Assembly (NCBI GenBank): GCA_023256835.1
Contig: JALREE010000308.1
Coordinates: 1 to 32,672, forward strand
DNA length: 32,672 nucleotides
Direction of reading: 5' to 3'
From: Pseudomonadales bacterium
GTDB lineage: Bacteria; Pseudomonadota; Gammaproteobacteria; Pseudomonadales; Pseudohongiellaceae
Shown here: positions 1-7,178 of the stretch, piece after piece
Position numbering within the stretch: position 1 is the stretch's first letter
How the letters are laid out: every line of letters begins with the position of its first letter
Position numbers and translations under genes: made by a program
The notes under the pieces: generated by a model
Databases searched by the model: none
Told to the model about the DNA's origin: nothing
The model's input: only the letters and a program-made list of their open reading frames with translations

Positions 1-604
1 GAGTGCGAACTACGAGGAAGAGCTGGAGTTCTTCAGCATCAAGGTGCCCGATGGCCCGCTGACCTCGCGCCTGCAGAACATACGTGTCGGCGACGAACTG
101 CTGATCAGCAGCAAGCCCACCGGCACCCTGGTGGCGGATCACCTGCTGCCCGGGCGTCATCTGTACCTGCTGGGCACCGGCACCGGGCTGGCCCCGTTCA
201 TGAGCATCATCCGGGACCCGGAAGTGTACGAACGCTTCGAGAAAGTGATTCTGGTGCACGGCGTCCGGCGCATCATTGACCTGGCCTACCGCGACTACAT
301 CAGCCAGGAACTGCCGCAGAACGAATTCTTCGGCGAGCAGGTACGCGAGCAGTTGATCTATTACCCCACTGTCACCCGCGAAGCCTTCGTCAATACCGGC
401 CGCATCACCGACTTGATGCTCAGCGGCAAGCTGTTCTCGGACATCGGCCTGCCCCATGCCTGCAAGGAAGACGATCGCTTCATGCTGTGCGGCAGCTCGG
501 CCATGCTCAAGGACATCAGCCGCATCCTCAACGACTGGGGTTTTGGCGAGTCCCGCCAGGGCATCAAGGCCGAGTACGTGATCGAGCGCGCCTTCGTCGA
601 CTGA
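1..604 (+). CDS. fpr: Ferredoxin--NADP(+) reductase, 5'-truncated by window edge
   Basis: Frame is open from base 2 (SANYEEELEFFSIKVPDGPLTSRLQ...) to the stop at 604; contains the FNR motifs GTGTGLAPFMSIIRD and FMLCGSSAMLKD and a C-terminal YVIERAFVD. Confidence 0.93.
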   Translation, partial: SANYEEELEFFSIKVPDGPLTSRLQNIRVGDELLISSKPTGTLVADHLLPGRHLYLLGTGTGLAPFMSIIRDPEVYERFEKVILVHGVRRIIDLAYRDYISQELPQNEFFGEQVREQLIYYPTVTREAFVNTGRITDLMLSGKLFSDIGLPHACKEDDRFMLCGSSAMLKDISRILNDWGFGESRQGIKAEYVIERAFVD

Positions 605-648
605 GACACGGCCGCACGCGCGGTCCGCGCCGCCACGAGCGCAAAACA

Positions 649-680
649 AAAGGGCCTTGCGTCTGCACGCAAGGCCCTTT
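649..680. terminator. Intrinsic, probably bidirectional terminator between convergent fpr and redoxin genes
   Basis: Perfect 14-bp inverted repeat AAAGGGCCTTGCGT-CTGC-ACGCAAGGCCCTTT, A-rich on the left and T-rich on the right. Confidence 0.9.
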
Positions 681-725
681 GTGTTTGTGGCGCCGCCCGG
701 ATGGCTCCAGGCCTGCCGTCCGGAC

Positions 726-1340
726 TTACAGGCCGGTCACGGCCGGGTGGAAGAAGCCCACCAGACAGCCCTTGGAGTCGGGAATGTCGTCCATGTTCAC
801 CACGCCGCCGGCCAGGATGGTTTCCAGGGCATCGGTCAAGTAGTGGTTGTCCGCTTCATTGCGCTGGCTTTCGTAGCCCAGGGCGTCATTGATCGGGCCG
901 CGGAAGTGCACTTCACGGGTGCGCGGGTCGATCACGAACACTTCAGCCGTGCGCTCCACGCCCAAGGACTTGGCCACGGTCTGATCTTCATCCTTGAGAA
1001 TCGGGAACTCGATATTGAATTCCTCGGCTTCCTTCTGGATGCGTGCCATGTCGTCCTGGATGAACGAGTTGAGCATCAGGAACTCGATGTTCTTGTCCTT
1101 GTAGGTCTGGGTGATCTGCTGGTACTCGGGTACGGACAGGCGGGCAATCGGGCAACCCGAGCCGTGGATGTACATCACGATGTAGTCCTTGTCTGCGTAC
1201 TCGGCCAGCGAATGCGTCACGCCCAGATGATCCACCAGGGTGAAGTCCTTGATCGGCTTGAGGAAATCGTCCGCCATTGCGCCAAGGGACAGCATTGCTG
1301 ACAGCAGGGTTCCTGCAACCAGTCCGGCAATCTTGTTCAT
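726..1340 (-). CDS. Exported redoxin/thioredoxin-like protein
   Basis: Start MNKIAGLVAGTLLSAMLSLGAMA (signal peptide); thioredoxin-fold pattern with SGCPIARLSVPEYQQ and FVIDPRTREVHFRGPIND. Confidence 0.82.
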   Translation of the reverse strand: MNKIAGLVAGTLLSAMLSLGAMADDFLKPIKDFTLVDHLGVTHSLAEYADKDYIVMYIHGSGCPIARLSVPEYQQITQTYKDKNIEFLMLNSFIQDDMARIQKEAEEFNIEFPILKDEDQTVAKSLGVERTAEVFVIDPRTREVHFRGPINDALGYESQRNEADNHYLTDALETILAGGVVNMDDIPDSKGCLVGFFHPAVTGL

Positions 1341-1693
1341 CACTGCACACTCCTCTTCTTCACGACCACTGTGTTCCCTTGTCCTGCCCGGCGGCGCCCC
1401 CGGCACTCGCTTCGTCTTCGGGCTGTACGCGTCAGGGACGGGAACATACCCTGACCGACGCTACAGTGCCACTTTAATCAAGCATCCGGCATTGCCGCAA
1501 GCCGCACATTGTGACTAATTGTGAGTCCAAGTCACCCGAAAACTCTTTGATTTAAAACAATTTTCATGCACATGGAACACCGCTGCGCAAAGTCGCGCAA
1601 AGGGGCTGGTGGCCGCTCGCCACGTGGCTTTGCGGGGTGCAAGCCCCTGGCCAACAAGGTATAGTTGGCCGCTGCTCATTTTCAGGGAATACC

Positions 1694-4156
1694 ATGCGCT
1701 CCACTTTTTCCGGTCTTTACACCAGGCTTGTCTTCGGGCGTCCCGTGCTGGTGATTTTCCTGCTGTTGCTGGTCACGGCGCTTTTCGGCTGGTACGCACA
1801 GTACTTCCGGCTGGATGCCTCCGCCGACTCCCTGTTGATGGAAGGCGACGAGGAGCTGGAGTACTCGCGGCAGGTCAACAATCGCTATGGCACCCGCGAT
1901 GCCGTCACCATTGCCTTTACCCCCACGGCCGATCTGTTCAGCCCCGAGTCCTTCCAGGTGCTCGCAGACCTGCGCGAGGAACTGCTCACCATCGAGCGCG
2001 TGGAATCGGTGGACAGCCTGCTGAACGTGCCCATCTTCGGTGACACCGAGCTGATGAGCATTTCCGAGAATTACGCCACGGTGCTGACCCCTGGCATCGA
2101 TCTGGCCGCTGCCCGGGAAGAGCTGATCACCAGCCCGGTGTTCAGCAATGCCATCATCAGCCCCGATGGTCAGACGGCCGCCCTGCTGGTGAGCTTCGCC
2201 CGCGACGAGCGTTACCACTCCCTGATCCAGGCGCGCGAGGACCTGCGTCGCAAGCGCGACGCGGAAGGGCTCGGCGCAGAAGAAGCGGCGGAGCTTGAGC
2301 GGGTGACCGCCGAATTCGACGCCTACAGCACCCTGACTGCCGAGCAGCGGCATGAGGACATCAGCCGCATTCGCAGCATCCTGAACGGTTACCAGCAGAG
2401 CGGGACGCTCTACCTTGGCGGGGCGCCCATGATCGCCGATGACCTGGTCACCTTCGTGCAGAACGACCTGGCCACCTTCAGTCTGGGAGTGTTCGCCTTC
2501 ATCGTCTTCGCGCTCGGGCTGATCTTCCGCCGCCTGCGCTGGGTCTTCCTGCCGCTGGCCTGCTGCGCCGTGGCGAGCGTCATCGTGGTGGGCATCCTCG
2601 GATTGATGGACTGGCGGGTCACGGTGGTCTCGTCCAACTTCATGTCGCTGCTGCTGATCACCACCATCTCCCTGACCGTGCACCTGATCGTGCGCTATCG
2701 CCAGCTGCGTGCAACCCGGCGCCACACCGAGCACGGCAAGCTGCTGCGCCACGCCGTGATCTCCATGTGGAAGCCCTGCCTCTACACCGCGCTGACGACG
2801 ATCGTGGCTTTTGCTTCGCTGCTGGTCAGCGGCATATCCCCCATCATTTCCTTTGGCTGGATCATGGTCATCGGCGTGCTGACGGCACTGCTGGTGGTGT
2901 TCACACTGTTCCCGGCGCTGATGTCCCTGTTCAGCAAGGATGACACCGTCTACCAGCATCAGAGCAGCCTCGCGCTGACCTCGGCACTGGCGCGCGTGAC
3001 CGACCGACTCGGCAACAAGGTGTTGTGGATTTCAGGCGCGGTCTTCGTCTTCAGCGTGGTCGGCCTCACTCAGTTGAGGGTGGAGAACAGCTTCATCGAA
3101 TACTTCAGCGAAGACACCGAGATACATCAGGGCATGAAACTCTTCGACGAAAAACTGGGCGGAACACTCTCGCTGGATGTGGTCGTCAACCTGCCGGTGA
3201 TCGAGGACGAGTTCGACGATGGTTTCGACGACGGTTTCGAGGAAGAACCGAATGACGCCTACTGGTTCACTGGGGCCAGGATGGACGAGATCAAGCGGAT
3301 TCACGACTATCTGGACAATAATCCACAAACCGGCAAGGTGCTGTCCTTCGGTTCCGTGATTCATCTGGCGGAGAAGTTGAACAATGATACACCCGTGGAC
3401 AGCTTCGTCTGGGCCCTGCTGTATTCGCGCATTCCGGAAACCTTGAAAAGCTCGGTGCTGACCCCCTTCGTGTCAGTGGCCGACAACCAGGTGCGCTTCA
3501 ATGTGCGTGTGATCGAGTCGGACGAGAACCTCAATCGCAACGCCTTGATCAATGGTATCCAGCAGGGGCTGCAGCAGGAATTCGGCTATGCCGCCGAGCA
3601 GGTGCATGTCACCGGCATTCTGGTGCTTTACAACAATGTGCTGCAGAGCCTGTACCAGTCCCAGATCCTGACGCTGGGCGTGGTGCTGTTCGCCATCATG
3701 ATCATGTTCCTGTTCCTGTTCCGCTCACTGCCGATTGCCGTGCTCTGCATCATCCCCAACATCATCGCTGCGCTGCTGGTGCTGGGTCTGATGGGCTGGC
3801 TGGGCATTCCGCTGGACATCATGACCATCACCATTGCGGCCATCGCCGTGGGCATCGGCGTCGACAACACCATTCACTACATGCATCGCTTCCAGCACGA
3901 GTTCCACCGACTCGGCAGCTACCGCGCCACCATGTTCCATTGTCATGACAGCATCGCGCGTGCGATGTACTTCACCACCATGACGGTGGTGGCCGGTTTC
4001 TCGATCCTGGTGCTGTCGAATTTCATCCCCACCATTGTCTTCGGCCTGCTCACCAGCATCGCCATGATGGTCGCCCTTCTGGGCGCGCTGACTCTTCTGC
4101 CCCAGCTGCTGATCGCCTTCAAGCCGCTGGGCAGGGAAACGCACGCCGGTTCCTGA
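1694..4156 (+). CDS. MMPL/RND superfamily transporter
   Basis: About 820 aa with two similar hydrophobic halves (NFMSLLLITTISLTVHLIVRYRQ and IMTITIAAIAVGIGVDNTIHYMHRF); start chosen at MRSTFSGLYTRLV after cagggaatacc. Confidence 0.9.
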   Translation: MRSTFSGLYTRLVFGRPVLVIFLLLLVTALFGWYAQYFRLDASADSLLMEGDEELEYSRQVNNRYGTRDAVTIAFTPTADLFSPESFQVLADLREELLTIERVESVDSLLNVPIFGDTELMSISENYATVLTPGIDLAAAREELITSPVFSNAIISPDGQTAALLVSFARDERYHSLIQAREDLRRKRDAEGLGAEEAAELERVTAEFDAYSTLTAEQRHEDISRIRSILNGYQQSGTLYLGGAPMIADDLVTFVQNDLATFSLGVFAFIVFALGLIFRRLRWVFLPLACCAVASVIVVGILGLMDWRVTVVSSNFMSLLLITTISLTVHLIVRYRQLRATRRHTEHGKLLRHAVISMWKPCLYTALTTIVAFASLLVSGISPIISFGWIMVIGVLTALLVVFTLFPALMSLFSKDDTVYQHQSSLALTSALARVTDRLGNKVLWISGAVFVFSVVGLTQLRVENSFIEYFSEDTEIHQGMKLFDEKLGGTLSLDVVVNLPVIEDEFDDGFDDGFEEEPNDAYWFTGARMDEIKRIHDYLDNNPQTGKVLSFGSVIHLAEKLNNDTPVDSFVWALLYSRIPETLKSSVLTPFVSVADNQVRFNVRVIESDENLNRNALINGIQQGLQQEFGYAAEQVHVTGILVLYNNVLQSLYQSQILTLGVVLFAIMIMFLFLFRSLPIAVLCIIPNIIAALLVLGLMGWLGIPLDIMTITIAAIAVGIGVDNTIHYMHRFQHEFHRLGSYRATMFHCHDSIARAMYFTTMTVVAGFSILVLSNFIPTIVFGLLTSIAMMVALLGALTLLPQLLIAFKPLGRETHAGS

Positions 4157-4173
4157 AACTTCTGGAGTAGTCT

Positions 4174-4764
4174 ATGCACGCAAATGAATCCCCCGAGCAG
4201 TCCAACATCGAGGCGCCCACGAGTCGCTTCATCGATGAGAAGCTCTTCAAGTCGCGCTCCATCACGATCTTCGGCGAGATCGACGAGAGGCTCGCGCGCT
4301 CTGTCACGGAAAAACTGCTGGCCCTGGCCGCTGCCGGCGATGAGCCCATCACCATTTACATCAGCTCGCCAGGCGGGCACGTGGAGTCGGGCGATGTGGT
4401 TTACGACATGATCAAGTTCATCAAGCCCGAAGTGCGCGTGGTGGGTACCGGCTGGGTTGCCAGTGCCGCCACCACCATCTATCTGGCGGCGAAGAAAGAG
4501 AACCGCTTCAGTCTTCCCAACACGCGCTTTCTTGTGCATCAGCCTTCGGGCGGTTCGCGCGGTCGCGCCTCGGACATCAAGATTCAGGCGGAGCAGATCA
4601 TCAAGATGCGCGAGCGCATCAATCAGCTGATTGCCGCCGAGACAGGGCAGCCTCTGGAGCGAGTCGCGCGGGATACGGATCGGGACTACTGGATGACGGT
4701 GGAAGAGGCGATCGATTATGGGATCGTCGGCCGCAAGATCACGAGCATGGCCGAGCTGGGTTGA
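4174..4764 (+). CDS. ClpP-like ATP-dependent protease proteolytic subunit paralog
   Basis: ClpP-type ISSPGGHVESGDVVYDMI, Ser region VASAAT, His region FLVHQPSGG, Asp region RDTDRDYWMTVEEAIDYGIVGRKI. Confidence 0.88.
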   Translation: MHANESPEQSNIEAPTSRFIDEKLFKSRSITIFGEIDERLARSVTEKLLALAAAGDEPITIYISSPGGHVESGDVVYDMIKFIKPEVRVVGTGWVASAATTIYLAAKKENRFSLPNTRFLVHQPSGGSRGRASDIKIQAEQIIKMRERINQLIAAETGQPLERVARDTDRDYWMTVEEAIDYGIVGRKITSMAELG

Positions 4765-4772
4765 GGCTTCAC

Positions 4773-4794
4773 GGCCTGAGGCAAGTGTCAGGCC
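4773..4794. terminator. Hairpin between convergent genes (weak terminator candidate)
   Basis: GGCCTGA-N8-TCAGGCC; no clear U tract. Confidence 0.4.
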
Positions 4795-4797
4795 ACG

Positions 4798-5262
4798 TCA
4801 GTTGGCGGTGGAACCGGCGGCGCTGGTCTGGGCATTCGCCGCGCCAGTTCGGCGGAAGAGCGCCTGCTGATTCTGTACCAGTGCGCATACAACATGGTAG
4901 TCCGGCTGACAGCTGAGTGCGCGTACCATGGCGGTGTTGTCATCGCCCAGCTGCACCAGCACCCGTGCCACAACCCCCTGGTATTCGACATCGAGCGTGG
5001 CGCTGTTGCCCCTGATCTCCCCGATGCTGTTGCGCCATTCGTAGCCCATGGTCACGAGGGGCTCAACATTCAACTGATCGTTCTGATGGGTGACTCTGAG
5101 AGTGATGAGACTCCCTTCCGCGTTCCAGATGCCTGACCACTGAGGGGACGGCTGGGCACTGCCGGGCTGGGCGAGGAGCTGCGCCGGCAAGCCCAGCGCC
5201 ACGGCCATGACTCCGGTCGTCCGCGTCAACAGACGCGTGAACTTCTCCACCTGAATTTGCAT
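4798..5262 (-). CDS. Hypothetical exported protein
   Basis: 154-aa ORF with an N-terminal hydrophobic stretch ending LPAQLLAQ (signal-like), compatible with the gene layout. Confidence 0.65.
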   Translation of the reverse strand: MQIQVEKFTRLLTRTTGVMAVALGLPAQLLAQPGSAQPSPQWSGIWNAEGSLITLRVTHQNDQLNVEPLVTMGYEWRNSIGEIRGNSATLDVEYQGVVARVLVQLGDDNTAMVRALSCQPDYHVVCALVQNQQALFRRTGAANAQTSAAGSTAN

Positions 5263-5289
5263 GATCTGGCATCCCCCTCCGGCCCAATC

Positions 5290-5850
5290 CTAGAACGGCC
5301 CTGTCAGCGCAAACCCGAACAGGGGCCCATGAAACACCAAAAGTGCGCTGTAGGCAATCATGCCCAGCAGGATGGCGGCGGCGTCCCATTGCAGCGCCGG
5401 TGCCACCGGCGTCATGGGGTGCTTGCGTTCGCGCACGACCACCTGCAGCAGCGCCCATGCGCTGGGCACTCCGAACAGCAGGATTGACGCCAGATCCCCA
5501 TTCGACAGCAGATGCGCGATGCCCGCGAGCGCCAGACCGACGAGCAAGGGATGACGAACAAGTGCGCGGGTGTGGGAATCCGGCAGCAGTCCGGCAACGA
5601 ACACGAGACACGCGGAAATCATCAGCAGATGGGTGCCGTCACGCAACGGAAACGGCGGTACCCAGATCTGGATGAAAGCGGCGGTGCTCTTGCCGGCAAT
5701 CACCAGTGCGACGCCGACCACCACTGCGGCCGATACCAGGGCGAGCAGGCGAGGACGACCCAGTGCATGCGCGAGAGTCCGACCACGCTCGCCCGAGCAC
5801 GCCGCATGTGCACCGATGCACAGTGCCAGTCCAAGTATCAAGAGGATCAC
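5290..5850 (-). CDS. NnrU family membrane protein (GTG start)
   Basis: Multi-TM protein with LILGLALCIGAHA, RHPLLVGLALAGIAHLLSNGDLASILLFG, typical of NnrU proteins. Confidence 0.8.
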   Translation of the reverse strand: MILLILGLALCIGAHAACSGERGRTLAHALGRPRLLALVSAAVVVGVALVIAGKSTAAFIQIWVPPFPLRDGTHLLMISACLVFVAGLLPDSHTRALVRHPLLVGLALAGIAHLLSNGDLASILLFGVPSAWALLQVVVRERKHPMTPVAPALQWDAAAILLGMIAYSALLVFHGPLFGFALTGPF

Positions 5851-5937
5851 GAGTTTGTCCGTATCCAGCCGGCATCACCGGCTCCCGAGTGTGGCGGGCG
5901 AAGATACTATGGCGTGAAATCGATGTATATCGGAGGC

Positions 5938-5976
5938 AAAAAAAACCGGAGCACTCCATGGGGTAGCGTGCTCCGG
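5938..5976 (-). terminator. Strong intrinsic terminator on the minus strand between nnrU and oxyR
   Basis: Minus strand: CCGGAGCAC-GCTACCCCATGGA-GTGCTCCGG followed by eight T residues; the plus strand has no T tract. Confidence 0.88.
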
Positions 5977-6019
5977 CAAGGGCCTGTCACTCGTATTGCG
6001 GCGGTGTCTCTCAATACAT
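5938..6019 (-). ncRNA. Candidate OxyR-dependent small RNA (~80 nt), OxyS-like in position
   Basis: -10 TATGAT at 6031..6026 (minus); 5' stem GTATTG/CAATAC; 3' intrinsic terminator; no meaningful ORF; OxyR-like site immediately upstream. Confidence 0.6.
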
Positions 6020-6055
6020 GGCGCGATCATAGGCCTGCCGTTGTGGATACATGAA

Positions 6056-6092
6056 ATGGATTAAAGCTATTGCGACGATATCAAAAGTCGAT
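6056..6092. promoter_or_regulatory. OxyR-type operator in the oxyR upstream region
   Basis: ATGGATTAAAGCTAT-tgcgacg-ATATCAAAAGTCGAT fits ATAGnTnnnAnCTAT-N7-ATAGnTnnnAnCTAT at 15 of 20 fixed positions with exact spacing. Confidence 0.65.
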
Positions 6093-6127
6093 TAGCCTGC
6101 GGAAAAACCATCGCACAGGAGCCTGTC

Positions 6128-7048
6128 ATGCATCATCTGCCCACCACCAAGCAGCTGCGTTACTTCGTTGCCCTGGACCAGATCGGGCACTTCGGCAAGG
6201 CGGCAGAGGCCTGCTTCGTGTCCCAGCCGGCTTTCAGCGTAGCCATCCGTGAGCTGGAGAGCACGCTGAACATTCAGCTGGTGGATCGCACGAACAAGAA
6301 CGTCACGGTCACGAATCTGGGGCGGCAGATCGCCGTGCGGGCGCGCCAGGTGCTGCGGGATCTTGAAGAGCTGGTCGACATCGCTCAGGGAAATCAGCAG
6401 CCGCTGACCGGGCAGCTGAAGCTGGGGGTTATCCCGACGATTGCCCCGTTCCTGCTGCCGCGCCTGCTGCCCGCTCTGCGCAAGGCCTATCCCGATCTCA
6501 AGCTCTATCTGAAGGAAGATCTCACCGAGCGAGTCTACGCCCATTTGATGGATGGCGAGCTCGACATCATCCTGATCGCGCTGCCCTACGATCTGCGCAA
6601 TGTGACCGAGCTGTCTCTGTTCAAGGATCGTTTCTACCTGGCGCATCAGGCGAAGAGCGCGCTGGTGCCCAAGGATGCCCGTCAGGTCAGTGATCTGCCC
6701 GAGGACAGCATCCTGTTGCTCGAGGACGGCCACTGCCTGCGCGATCACGCGCTGACTGCCTGCAGCATCAACAATGCCGACAAGGTCAGCGACATCGCGG
6801 CCACCAGTCTGCTGACCCTGGTGCAGATGGTCGACGCAGACCTGGGGGTGACTTATCTCCCGGAAATGGCCATCGGCTCTTCCTTGCTGAAGAACACCCG
6901 CATCAAGACCACGCCGCTGGACAAGGACAGCTTCCGGGAGATCGGCCTGGTCTGGCGCCGCGCCAGCACGAGGGGGCAGGAGTTCGAGTTGCTCGGGGAC
7001 TTCATCAAGCAGAACTACCTTTCGAGCAAGGCAGCCGACGCTTCCTAG
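6128..7048 (+). CDS. oxyR: Hydrogen peroxide-responsive LysR regulator OxyR
   Basis: LysR HTH at N-terminus (QLRYFVALDQIGHFGKAAEACFVSQPAFSVAI); redox segment LLEDGHCLRDHALTAC with the C-x8-C spacing of OxyR. Confidence 0.93.
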   Translation: MHHLPTTKQLRYFVALDQIGHFGKAAEACFVSQPAFSVAIRELESTLNIQLVDRTNKNVTVTNLGRQIAVRARQVLRDLEELVDIAQGNQQPLTGQLKLGVIPTIAPFLLPRLLPALRKAYPDLKLYLKEDLTERVYAHLMDGELDIILIALPYDLRNVTELSLFKDRFYLAHQAKSALVPKDARQVSDLPEDSILLLEDGHCLRDHALTACSINNADKVSDIAATSLLTLVQMVDADLGVTYLPEMAIGSSLLKNTRIKTTPLDKDSFREIGLVWRRASTRGQEFELLGDFIKQNYLSSKAADAS

Positions 7049-7178
7049 ATGTGCAAAAACTGCAATCTGTACGCAGATTCTGCAAAAGCGGTGTCGTGCA
7101 GGTTGTGGGCATTCATTGCGCCGATGCAAAGCCTTACCATGCCGGCAATCTGTCCATGTCCGATCATCGGAGGCTTTC

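Noticed and set aside
1510-1536. CRP-like half sites (TTGTGA...GTCAC)
   Set aside because: Spacing is 7 instead of 6 between TGTGA and TCAC, so not a convincing CRP site.
5946-5976. The hairpin as a plus-strand terminator or as part of oxyR control
   Set aside because: The plus strand after the stem is CAAGGGCC with no T run; only the minus orientation has T8, and no plus-strand gene ends there.
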